From positions 1 to 12,119 of the forward strand of contig JANLID010000391.1 in the NCBI GenBank assembly GCA_024654105.1: a stretch of DNA of 12,119 nucleotides, written 5' to 3'. Source of the DNA: Gallionella sp. Its GTDB lineage: Bacteria > Pseudomonadota > Gammaproteobacteria > Burkholderiales > Gallionellaceae. The notes under the pieces were generated by a model. It was not told the origin of the DNA, did not search any database, and worked only from the letters and a program-made list of their open reading frames with translations. A program made the position numbers and the translations under genes. This document shows, one piece after another, positions 1-6,697 of the stretch. Positions within the stretch are counted from its first letter, which is position 1, and the number at the start of each line of letters is the position of its first letter.

Positions 1-709
1 GTGAACGCAGGCCGAGAAACTCGAAGACGTAGGGATCGCGGATGATGTGGGCTGGCAGGGCGGTCTCTGCGATTTGCCGGGCCAGATTTGAGAGCGCGAC
101 TTTGTCTTGGGAAAGGCCGCTGCGCTGGTAGTAGAGGCTGGCGATCTGGCGCTTCAGTTCGCGCACGGACCAGTTGCCCCGGATGCACTCGATCTCGTAG
201 AAGCGGCGCTGGGTTTCGTCGGGGAGTTCCAGCAGTTCGGCGAGGTGAGAAAAGGAAAGCCGTTGGAGGAGGTCGGGCTTGCCTGAAGGAGATTCGGGAG
301 ACAGTGTCTCCCGTTTTGTCAGCGGGGCAAATTGCAGAAAGGGCTGAAGCGCAGAGGCTCCCGAGCGGGCGAGCAATTCGGGAGTCACTGTCTCCCGAAT
401 ATGAGGGTAGGTTGTATATAGGAGCCGGAAGCGGCGAAGTTCGCGTGTATCCACCCGTTTGAGACCAGCCGCAGCCAGCCTTTCCGCCAGCGCAGGCAAT
501 AAACGCTCGCCGTACGCAGCCCGGTCGCGCCCCTGTTGCTCGAACTCTACGATACGATGTCCGATGAACCAGTTCCGCAGTGTGAGGCCGATGTTGACGG
601 CCTTGGTGGCGAATTCCTGCGCTTGCTGATGGAGCTGGACAATCGAAACCACCAACGCCTCGAAGTTATCGTTTGCCGAAGGGGCGATGGATTTCTTCTT
701 AGAAGCCAT
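1..709 (-). CDS. YhcG/DUF1016-family PDDEXK nuclease, partial (C-terminus off left edge)
   Basis: The frame is open from an ATG at 709 to the window edge and gives the first 236 residues. I recognise the YhcG (DUF1016) family. The N-terminal helical domain covers roughly residues 15-75 and includes LRNWFIGHRIVEFEQQG. A variable linker follows at about 100-145. A conserved stretch then runs through LSFSHLAELLEL and NWSVRELKRQIASLYYQR. The visible part ends in DPYVFEFLGL, which opens the PDDEXK nuclease domain, so the catalytic residues lie outside the window. Family members are usually about 340-380 residues long. They are predicted DNA nucleases often found beside type I restriction-modification genes; their exact role is unsettled. 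The start overlaps the end of hsdM by 11 bp, so the two genes should be co-transcribed and probably translationally coupled. The linker contains two near-palindromic repeats (listed separately). The family call is firm; a restriction-related role is inferred from context. Confidence 0.9.
   Translation of the reverse strand, partial: MASKKKSIAPSANDNFEALVVSIVQLHQQAQEFATKAVNIGLTLRNWFIGHRIVEFEQQGRDRAAYGERLLPALAERLAAAGLKRVDTRELRRFRLLYTTYPHIRETVTPELLARSGASALQPFLQFAPLTKRETLSPESPSGKPDLLQRLSFSHLAELLELPDETQRRFYEIECIRGNWSVRELKRQIASLYYQRSGLSQDKVALSNLARQIAETALPAHIIRDPYVFEFLGLRS
292..400. repeat. Two copies of a near-palindromic repeat inside the DUF1016 gene linker
   Basis: Copies lie at 292-313 and 376-400. 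Each has the form ATTCGGGAG, then CA(G/C)TG, then TCTCCCG, and is close to self-complementary; the second copy extends to a symmetric ATTCGGGAG...CTCCCGAAT. On the coding strand they encode related peptides (RETVTPE at residues about 104-110 and RETLSPE at about 133-139). They fall in the linker between the N-terminal helical domain and the nuclease domain, a region that is variable and repeat-prone in this family. Confidence 0.65.
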
Positions 710-2309
710 GCCCCAGTCCTTTCAGGTTGGCGCGAATCGCCTGCTCCAGCTTTGCCGACTCGGCGAATTGCCCGTTCAATTCGGCCACGAGGCGCGCCAT
801 TTTTTCCTCGAAGGGTTCGCTGTCTTCTTCGATTTCTTCGGCGCCGACATAACGGCCGGGGGTTAATACATAACCGTGGGTGGCGATTTCGGCGGTGGTG
901 GCGGATTTGCAGAAGCCGGGGAGGTCGACATAGGTTGCTTGCCCTTCGACAGGCTCAGGGCGAACGGTAGTTGGATCGCCGCGCCAGGCATGGTAGGTGC
1001 TGGCGATTCTGGCGATGTCTTCGTCGGTCAGTTCGCGGTGCACGCGGTCGATCAGCGTGCCGAGTTTGCGGGCGTCGATGAATAATGTCTCTTTGCGGCG
1101 GTCGCGGCGTTTGCCGTCATTCTTGTTTCGAGTGAGGAACCACAGGCAAACGGGAATTTGCGTGGAATAGAAAAGCTGGCCGGGCAGCGCGACCATGCAA
1201 TCCACCAAGTCGGCCTCGATAATGGCTTTGCGGATGTCGCCTTCGCCGGATTGGTTGGAGGACATGCTGCCGTTGGCGAGCACGAAACCGGCGTAGCCAT
1301 CGGGTGCGAGGTGGTGAATGAAATGCTGCACCCAAGCGAAGTTGGCGTTGCCCTTGGGCGGCACGCCGTATTGCCAGCGCACGTCGTCGTCCACGCGGTG
1401 CCAGTCGGAATCGTTGAAGGGCGGGTTGGCGATGACGAACTGCGCCTTGAGGTCTTTGTGCAAATCGCGCCGGAAGGTGTCGGCCTGTTCGGGGCCGAAG
1501 TCGGCTTCGATGCCGCGAATGGCGAGATTCATGATGGCGAGGCGGCGCGTGGTGGCGTTGCTCTCCTGGCCGTAGATGCTGAGGTCGCCGATGCGCCCGC
1601 CGTGTTCGAGGACAAACTTTTCCGACTGCACGAACATGCCGCCTGAGCCGCAGGCTGGGTCATAGACGCGGCCTTTGTATGGGGCAAGCATTTCGACGAT
1701 AGTGCGCACGATGCAACTGGGCGTGTAGAACTGGCCACCGTTCTTGCCTTCGGCACTGGCAAAGCGGGTGAGGAAATATTCATAAACGCGACCGAGCAGA
1801 TCAACCGAGCGGTGCGATTTTGCATCCCCGCCTTCCGTAGCGGTGGCGATCAGCGTGATAGTGCTGATGAGGTCAATCAGTTCACCGAGGCGGTGCTTGT
1901 CGAGCGCGGGGCGCGCGTAATCTTTTGGCAGTACGCCTTTGAGGCGCGGGTTGTCGCGTTCGAGCGCGACCATCGCATCATCCACCACCTTGCCGATGGT
2001 AGCCTGCTTGGCAGATGCCATGAGGTGCGACCAGCGCGCTTCCTTCGGCACCCAGAAAACATTTTCAGCGCGGTATTCGTCGGCATCCTCGGGGTCGGAG
2101 CCTGCATAGTCACCCTTGCCTGCAATGAGCTTGGCGCGCATTTCCTCGAAGGCATCGGAGATGTATTTGAGGAAGATCAGGCCGAGTACAACGTGCTTGT
2201 ATTCCGCCGCGTCCATGTTGTTGCGCAACTTGTCAGCGGCGAGCCAGAGCTTGGCTTCGAAGCCGATGTTGGCGGTAGAGTCGTTGTTTTTAGTTGCTGC
2301 TTTTGCCAT
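699..2309 (-). CDS. hsdM: Type I restriction-modification DNA methyltransferase subunit HsdM
   Basis: This is a 536-residue N6-adenine methyltransferase subunit of a type I restriction-modification complex. With HsdS it methylates adenine in the recognition sequence using S-adenosylmethionine. The N-terminal HsdM helical domain covers residues about 14-150 (LKYISDAFEEM). The conserved GGQFYTP is at 191-197. SAM-binding motif I, DPACGSGG, is at 217-224, and catalytic motif IV, NPPF, is at 295-298. The C-terminal part has the usual GFCKSA and GYVLTPGRYVG segments. The length is normal for the family. The ATG at 2309 is preceded by AGGGAAG about 5 nt upstream, which supports this start. Oddly, residues about 448-456 (VRPEPVEG) are encoded by a REP-type palindrome inserted in frame in a loop just before the conserved LPGFCKSA segment. 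The gene overlaps the downstream DUF1016 gene by 11 bp. hsdS and hsdR are not visible and may lie beyond the left edge. Confidence 0.96.
   Translation of the reverse strand: MAKAATKNNDSTANIGFEAKLWLAADKLRNNMDAAEYKHVVLGLIFLKYISDAFEEMRAKLIAGKGDYAGSDPEDADEYRAENVFWVPKEARWSHLMASAKQATIGKVVDDAMVALERDNPRLKGVLPKDYARPALDKHRLGELIDLISTITLIATATEGGDAKSHRSVDLLGRVYEYFLTRFASAEGKNGGQFYTPSCIVRTIVEMLAPYKGRVYDPACGSGGMFVQSEKFVLEHGGRIGDLSIYGQESNATTRRLAIMNLAIRGIEADFGPEQADTFRRDLHKDLKAQFVIANPPFNDSDWHRVDDDVRWQYGVPPKGNANFAWVQHFIHHLAPDGYAGFVLANGSMSSNQSGEGDIRKAIIEADLVDCMVALPGQLFYSTQIPVCLWFLTRNKNDGKRRDRRKETLFIDARKLGTLIDRVHRELTDEDIARIASTYHAWRGDPTTVRPEPVEGQATYVDLPGFCKSATTAEIATHGYVLTPGRYVGAEEIEEDSEPFEEKMARLVAELNGQFAESAKLEQAIRANLKGLGHGF
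942..967. repeat. REP-type palindromic repeat inside hsdM
   Basis: The sequence reads CCCTTCGACAGGCTCAGGGC followed by GAACGG. It is the same family as the two elements at 11144-11170 and 11191-11215, sharing the TTCGACA(G/A)GCTCA core and the GAACGG end. Complementary ends (CCCTTCG...CGAACGG, imperfect) allow a short hairpin. It is read in frame through hsdM without introducing a stop. Confidence 0.85.
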
Positions 2310-2460
2310 CAGACTTCCCTGAATTTTTTATTATCGGTCAGCCATGCCGAAGAAACATAGCCGCCAAAAGGGAATGCTAGCAGATTTCGGCAATTTACTC
2401 GCTAATGCGGGACGTTGAGTAGCGTGAAAATCGAATAGCTGGCACAGGAATTCAGTGGGC
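2310..2460. other. Intergenic region between the mobile-module operon and hsdM
   Basis: This 151-bp gap has no open frame of note. It holds the hsdM ribosome-binding site (AGGGAAG on the minus strand, near 2314-2320). I see no convincing sigma-70 promoter and no strong hairpin followed by a T run. hsdM may therefore be partly transcribed by read-through from the upstream recombinase operon. If the recombinase module is a discrete integrated element, its left junction should lie in or near this gap, but I could not identify an attachment-site repeat. Confidence 0.5.
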
Positions 2461-3342
2461 TTACTGCTCCAGAGACGTCGTCTCAACGATGACCATGAAC
2501 TGTTCCAGCACCTCCGGTCGCCGCTGCTTGATGAATCGGGCTACGGATTTGTTTTCCAGCAGCTTGGCCAGGTAACCACGCGCCAGCACCATATTGAGCA
2601 CGTCCTGCCCGTATGTCTGTTCCACCATCTTGTATTGTCCCTGCACGTTGGCCATTTCCCGTTCCATACGTGCCATCTGCTCCTGCGTGACACCTGACCG
2701 CTTTTTCGGTTTCTTGCCTTCGATCAGCATATCCGCCGGTGTGGCCGCGAGCAGCGCATCGGCATAGCTCGTGGTCAGGTTGTTCGCGGAAATCATGAGT
2801 TCCACACATTCAACCTGCCGAATGGGTTTCATCTGCCGCAGCACTCGGGAGACGTTGGTGGTGAATTCACGATCCTTGAGTAATTCCGTGGCTTCCTCGC
2901 AGACACCATCCAGCAGCGTAGCCTTCTTGTGAATCAAGCTGACATCAACGCCCAGCGCCACCGCCAACCGGCTGGGCGAGACGCCGCGATCTATGGCGCG
3001 GCGTATCATGTAATGCTCCTGAATCGTCGAGATCCGGTTGATACGGGTGTTGTATGTATAGCTCTCGTCGTCCTTGGCTATCAGGCAGGGCGCATCGGTA
3101 TAGCCCAGCTCGCGTAACGCAATCAGGCGGATATGACCGTCGAGCAACAGATGCTGGCGGGAATCATCGCTTACGGGTGCCACCGAGAGAGGCTCGATCA
3201 AACCGATCTCGGTAATCGAAGCGAGTATCTGCCGATATTTTCTGGATGTCGCCAAGCCTTCAGGCGTTTTTCGCGATGGCAGCAGATTGTCCAGAGCAAC
3301 AGTCAGGGTCTCAGGAATAAATCCCAGCGCCACCTTGCTCAT
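2461..3342 (-). CDS. ParB/RepB-type partition-like DNA-binding protein (RepB C-terminal domain)
   Basis: This 293-residue protein resembles plasmid partition protein RepB. A ParB-type N-terminal domain lies at about 15-90, with the motif LLLDGHIRLIALRELG at residues 65-80. A helix-turn-helix region follows at about 115-145 (VSPSRLAVALGVDVSLIHKK). A basic linker (GKKPKKRSG) is near 209-217. The C-terminal RepB-type domain spans about 219-293 and includes YGQDVLNMVLARGYLAKLL and a RRPEVLEQF segment. In plasmids such proteins bind centromere-like sites and work with a ParA ATPase. No ParA is encoded here, so simple partition is doubtful; regulation of recombination or of the operon is an alternative inference. 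The ATG at 3342 overlaps the previous gene's stop in an ATGA arrangement and has GGGAG about 7 nt upstream. It is the last gene of the three-gene recombinase operon. Confidence 0.88.
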   Translation of the reverse strand: MSKVALGFIPETLTVALDNLLPSRKTPEGLATSRKYRQILASITEIGLIEPLSVAPVSDDSRQHLLLDGHIRLIALRELGYTDAPCLIAKDDESYTYNTRINRISTIQEHYMIRRAIDRGVSPSRLAVALGVDVSLIHKKATLLDGVCEEATELLKDREFTTNVSRVLRQMKPIRQVECVELMISANNLTTSYADALLAATPADMLIEGKKPKKRSGVTQEQMARMEREMANVQGQYKMVEQTYGQDVLNMVLARGYLAKLLENKSVARFIKQRRPEVLEQFMVIVETTSLEQ

Positions 3343-4238
3343 GACAAACTCCCGCTGCTCCAGACCCGCTCGGAGAGATATTTCGGCAGGGTGTCGAGTC
3401 CTTCCGCGCGCAGAAGATTCACGAAATTTTCGTCCGCCAGCAATTGGCGCAGTGCGCCGATGACGAATAGCAGGCGTTGCTGGACAAATTCAGCTTTCTT
3501 GACCATCAGTTTCTGGCGCTCGACTTCGCGCTGATAGGTACGCACCAAGCCGGAAGTTGATGTGTCTGCCTGCTTACGAGGAGCCGCCTTCGAGACAGTT
3601 CGCCCCAAGGTTTGTCGTTTCTCGATGATGCGCCGCACTTCCATCAACTGTTTGCCGCGCAGCTTGCCGGATTCATAGGCGTCCTGCAGTCCGGACTGCA
3701 AGGCTTTGTCGTCGTCGCCCGCGCCGACAATGGTGAGTGCTGCGTTGAGCGGGATGTGGCCTTTGCCAACCGCAACCAGTAGCCGTTCCTCGCCTTGCTC
3801 AAGGAGAGTGAGGATGCCCTGCACGTATTGCATGGTCAGCCCGGTCTTGGCGGCGATGTTCTTGGGGGTGTAGCCCTTGTCCTTGAGCTGCCCGATGCCC
3901 GCCAGAATTTCCAGCGGTCGGCTCTGACGCCGTGCAATGTTTTCCGCGAGACTCATGAGAAAAGCATCTTCGTCGCTGACATCAATTACCAGCGCTGGAA
4001 TTTCTGTTTCACCAAGGGTGCGGAATGCCGTCAACCGCCCTTCGCCACAAACCAGCAGGTAACGCTTGCCGTGCTCGGTATCGCGCGGCGTGACCGAAAT
4101 CGGCTTCTTCAATCCCAGCGCCTTGATGTTGCCCACGATCTCGCCGAACACCTTGGCATTTCGTTCTCGCGGGTTGAGGACATCAATCTGATCTAGCGGA
4201 ATCATGCGTATCTCGCTGGTCGTGTGCCTCGCTGTCAT
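3339..4238 (-). CDS. ParB/Spo0J-family protein (ParB N-terminal nuclease/CTPase-fold domain)
   Basis: The product has 299 residues. The ParB N-terminal domain lies at about 9-105: IPLDQIDVLNPRERN at residues 13-27, CGEGRLTAFRTLG at 64-76 (equivalent of the ParB GERR box) and LAENIARR at 97-104 (equivalent of the ENxQR box). A helix-turn-helix follows at about 121-145 (YTPKNIAAKTGLTMQYVQGI). The C-terminal half is charged and probably coiled-coil (about 231-268). The residues match the CTP-binding boxes only partly, so CTPase activity is uncertain. I chose the ATG at 4238 because GGAGAG lies 4-5 nt upstream and because it overlaps the recombinase stop as ATGA. A longer frame up to 4439 only reads back over the recombinase gene out of frame. 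No partner ParA is present. Co-translation with the recombinase suggests a role in its activity or control, or in keeping the excised form. Confidence 0.9.
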   Translation of the reverse strand: MTARHTTSEIRMIPLDQIDVLNPRERNAKVFGEIVGNIKALGLKKPISVTPRDTEHGKRYLLVCGEGRLTAFRTLGETEIPALVIDVSDEDAFLMSLAENIARRQSRPLEILAGIGQLKDKGYTPKNIAAKTGLTMQYVQGILTLLEQGEERLLVAVGKGHIPLNAALTIVGAGDDDKALQSGLQDAYESGKLRGKQLMEVRRIIEKRQTLGRTVSKAAPRKQADTSTSGLVRTYQREVERQKLMVKKAEFVQQRLLFVIGALRQLLADENFVNLLRAEGLDTLPKYLSERVWSSGSLS

Positions 4239-5800
4239 GCTGCTCTCCGTAGTCGTGTGCGCGCTGCCATGTTGTAAAGGTAATCGAGGGAATCGAAACG
4301 GTAGCTCTCGAATTCGATGGCGTTCTGCTCGGCCAGGCTGATACGCGGCAACCAAAAATCGAGCCGGGGCAGCAGGTAGTAATCCAGCGCCGCTTGGTTG
4401 ATATGGTCGAGGCGCACGGCTACTGTGATGTCGGGACACAGGCTGGTGTCGAATCGCACCTTCCAGCGGTGACTGCCACTGTCATGAGTGTTGCAACGAG
4501 CAAGCACCAGAGAGACGCTGAATTCCCCATTGACGCGCAGGATGTCGGTGGCCGGATCGCGCACGACCATGCCGCCGATGGCAGCAATCTGAGCCTCGGT
4601 TTGGGCGACAATTTCCGGGTGCATCTGGCGCAAGAAATGATTGACCTCCAGATAGCGGTAGTCGCGGTCAGGTGTAAAACCAACCATCTGGTAGGCTCGG
4701 ATCAAACTGCCAAAGCGGTTGGAATAGACGGCAGCCGACGGCATCCCCTCGGCTTCATTGATGATCAGGCCGGAAAGAATTCCCTTGCTTTGATAGAGCT
4801 GGCGCAAGCGTTCGATCAGGTTCTCGTCGGTGTAGCGATGTGTCCGGGCGCGAACAATGCCTTGAGCGGTGTAGAACACATCGGGCGGAACGATAGGCTC
4901 GAAAGCGCCTTCCTTCTTGATCCACATGTCCGGGGTATTTACGACATGTATTTTTTTGAGCTTGAATGAGGTGCGATTGAAGACGTTGTTGCCGATATAT
5001 TTCTCGTTGGTCAGCAACTCGTGAACGGTGGCGCGCGTCCATTCCCGGTCGAGGTCGGTGCGCACCTTCATGTCGTTCAGCCGGATGGCGATAGCCGATT
5101 CAACCAGTCCCTCGTCAATAAACCAGCGATATACCAGATTAACGATCCTGACTTCCTCCTCGGGGCCGGGCATCAGAATGACGCGATCCGTTTGCAGGCT
5201 TTTGTGCTCACCGCGAGTCAGTTCGCTTTTGATCGAGCCATGCTGGTCGAGGAGGACGCGGCGCAATCCGTAACCCGCAGGGCCACCCTGACGGTATCCC
5301 AGCTCAATCAGCCGACATTGGCCAGCAAAAACTTTCGCCGATAACTCCCGGCTGTATTCCCCGGCCATTGCCCGTTTGACGCCTTTGACGATGGTGGAGA
5401 CGGGTGAGCCGTCGTTCTCAAATTGCTCGGCGCAGTAGGTAACCTGGATGCCTGCACGGCGGCAGATGTACTCGTAATAGGCACTCTCGTCGGCATCCTG
5501 AAATCGCCCCCAGCGGCTGACATCGTAAACCAGAATGATCTGGAAATCGGCGACTCCTGTCTCAACGTCCTTGATCAACTGCTGCAAGGAGGCACGTCCT
5601 TCGATACTCAGTCCGCTCTTGCCCGCGTCGGCATAGGTCTTGACTATTTCGATACCGCGCCGGGCGGCATATTCTCGAATTTTGTCGGCCTGATTCTCGG
5701 TGGAATATTGCTGGTGCTCGGTGGACATGCGCACATATTCGGCAGCGCGAAATATGGATGCCTGCAATGCTGTGCCGTCATTTGTTTCGTCTTTATCCAT
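4235..5800 (-). CDS. Large serine recombinase (resolvase/invertase family)
   Basis: This 521-residue site-specific DNA recombinase should cut and rejoin DNA through a serine-phosphodiester intermediate. The resolvase catalytic domain covers residues about 16-165. The nucleophile is Ser26 in YVRMSTEHQQYSTENQ, with Arg24 next to it. The SRWGR box (95-99) supplies the paired arginines, like DRLGR in resolvases. The recombinase DNA-binding domain follows at about 185-310 and includes a GPAGYGLRR-like turn and the NEKYIGNNVFNRTS segment. The remaining 200 residues contain no CxxC pair, so the zinc-ribbon domain typical of phage-type large serine integrases is not visible. The ATG at 5800 gives a sensible N-terminus, but its Shine-Dalgarno is weak. 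The gene leads an operon with two ParB-like genes through ATGA overlaps. It is probably the integrase of a mobile element; an invertase role cannot be excluded. Confidence 0.93.
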   Translation of the reverse strand: MDKDETNDGTALQASIFRAAEYVRMSTEHQQYSTENQADKIREYAARRGIEIVKTYADAGKSGLSIEGRASLQQLIKDVETGVADFQIILVYDVSRWGRFQDADESAYYEYICRRAGIQVTYCAEQFENDGSPVSTIVKGVKRAMAGEYSRELSAKVFAGQCRLIELGYRQGGPAGYGLRRVLLDQHGSIKSELTRGEHKSLQTDRVILMPGPEEEVRIVNLVYRWFIDEGLVESAIAIRLNDMKVRTDLDREWTRATVHELLTNEKYIGNNVFNRTSFKLKKIHVVNTPDMWIKKEGAFEPIVPPDVFYTAQGIVRARTHRYTDENLIERLRQLYQSKGILSGLIINEAEGMPSAAVYSNRFGSLIRAYQMVGFTPDRDYRYLEVNHFLRQMHPEIVAQTEAQIAAIGGMVVRDPATDILRVNGEFSVSLVLARCNTHDSGSHRWKVRFDTSLCPDITVAVRLDHINQAALDYYLLPRLDFWLPRISLAEQNAIEFESYRFDSLDYLYNMAARTRLRRAA

Positions 5801-5861
5801 GCTGCGGAGCCGTCCCTTTGAATTGAATTCCCGGCTCCCGGCTTCACGGATGCGTCACGCA

Positions 5862-5897
5862 CCTCGCATATATTAAAGGAATGGCGCGAGGCATCAA
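5862..5897 (-). promoter_or_regulatory. Candidate sigma-70 promoter with small inverted repeat, upstream of recombinase
   Basis: On the minus strand TTGATG (5892-5897) and TAATAT (5870-5875) are separated by 16 bp and point towards the recombinase gene, giving a leader of about 65 nt. A 6-bp inverted repeat (CCTCGC at 5862-5867 and GCGAGG at 5886-5891) overlaps the spacer and the region just downstream of the -10, a plausible operator position. Seen by eye only. Confidence 0.4.
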
Positions 5898-5958
5898 TGT
5901 AGTCGTGTCGAGAGCATTTCGCGCAAGACGTTAGCAGCGGAAATCATCGCGGTCTATA

Positions 5959-6136
5959 GCATCTACTCTTTGCAATCAGTCCGTTTTTTTCCGAGCTGAT
6001 CGCTACCGCATGAAATCAAATTGATTTCCACTATCCACGCATCCATCTTTGCAATTTTTGACGCATCAACGGGTGTAAGCCGGTAAATGCCAGACGGGAC
6101 ATGGCTTTCAAGCCTTGACGCGTCCATCTTTGCAAT
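5959..6136. repeat. Three spaced copies of a 17-bp sequence in the zinc-ribbon gene
   Basis: Copies of GC(A/G)TCCATCTTTGCAAT lie at 6120-6136 and 6039-6055, with a degenerate third copy at 5959-5976 (GCATCTACTCTTTGCAAT). The right ends are 81 and 79 bp apart. The first two encode the IAKMDA peptide repeat. The third overlaps the stop codon and is out of frame. Confidence 0.6.
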
Positions 6137-6427
6137 CGGCGTGTCACGACGCTTTGCATTGCGGATTTTTTGCTGGGCGCGATTGCGCTCGACATAGTCA
6201 GGATTGGAAGCGCGATATTCCCGCCAGTAATTTGGGTTCTGCTCGGCCCATGATTTTGCATGCCCCTTCTGCCCGGCCTTGTAGGTGGGATCCGTTTGAC
6301 GTTTGGCCTGCTGCCAACGCCGTTTGCGCTCGCGCTGGCACGCGGGCCATGAACAGATTTGTTGATGCTGAACTTGTGGGCGCGGCACGAACTGTTTGCC
6401 GCAGATTGGACACCGCCTGCTTGCCAT
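5963..6427 (-). CDS. Small four-cysteine zinc-ribbon-like protein of the recombinase module
   Basis: The 154-residue product begins with a probable zinc-binding motif, Cys6-x2-Cys9-x15-Cys25-x4-Cys30. A strongly basic helix follows (QRERKRRWQQAKRQ, 31-44), then related WREYRASNPDYVERNR segments (about 60-95), which suggests nucleic-acid binding. Two copies of IAKMDA occur at 98-103 and 125-130. I chose the ATG at 6427 because GGGAGG lies 5-6 nt upstream; the in-frame ATG at 6442 has no such site. The gene is upstream of, and co-oriented with, the serine recombinase, with a 162-bp gap. From memory, similar small proteins occur beside this recombinase type, but I could not verify that here. The last residues may be altered by a frameshift in a run of seven A (see findings). 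A role as a DNA-binding accessory factor or regulator is inference. Confidence 0.75.
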   Translation of the reverse strand: MASRRCPICGKQFVPRPQVQHQQICSWPACQRERKRRWQQAKRQTDPTYKAGQKGHAKSWAEQNPNYWREYRASNPDYVERNRAQQKIRNAKRRDTPIAKMDASRLESHVPSGIYRLTPVDASKIAKMDAWIVEINLISCGSDQLGKKRTDCKE

Positions 6428-6487
6428 GAAACCTCCCGACATGGCGTGCCAACGATGTCTGCGGAGGTGAACCGCTGAATCAGGATC

Positions 6488-6697
6488 TCACGGATGCCCT
6501 GCTGAATACTTCCAGTGATGCAGGGGCGTGGAGCAGAGCTCGATTTCAAAGTTGAGCACCGGCACGATAACGCCAGAGACGCCGCATTTCAAAATTGAAC
6601 CTCTCCCTCCCTGAATGGCAAGCCGTTGCTGCGTGCCTCCCCGCCACTTTTGTTTGATGGCCGTTTCGCAATTCCGAAATGCGTCTTTTTGGGTCAC
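6488..6697 (-). CDS. Possible small protein, GTG start, function unknown
   Basis: A 69-codon frame starts with GTG at 6697, placed 6 nt after a near-perfect Shine-Dalgarno (GGAGG at 6704-6708 on the minus strand). The product begins MTQKDAFRNCETAIKQKW, and its N-terminal third is basic. I do not recognise a domain and do not assign a function. It lies 60 bp upstream of the zinc-ribbon gene in the same orientation, so it would be the first gene of the module. An ATG two bases upstream of the GTG is followed at once by TGA, an odd minimal frame over the same ribosome-binding site. In another frame, 6428-6530 reads as a protein-like stretch (GIREILIQRFTSADIVG), so a longer ancestral gene broken by a frameshift is possible. 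Evidence is the ribosome-binding site and position only. Confidence 0.4.
   Translation of the reverse strand: MTQKDAFRNCETAIKQKWRGGTQQRLAIQGGRGSILKCGVSGVIVPVLNFEIELCSTPLHHWKYSAGHP

Noticed and set aside
1158..2360. Long plus-strand frames opposite hsdM (162 and 182 codons)
   Set aside because: They are antisense shadows of a high-GC gene whose product is clearly HsdM.
4239..4439. Upstream extension of the ParB-like gene to an ATG at 4439
   Set aside because: It overlaps the recombinase coding sequence out of frame. The ATG at 4238 has a good ribosome-binding site and an ATGA overlap typical of coupled genes.
6428..6442. Zinc-ribbon gene start at 6442
   Set aside because: No ribosome-binding site precedes it, whereas GGGAGG lies just before the ATG at 6427.
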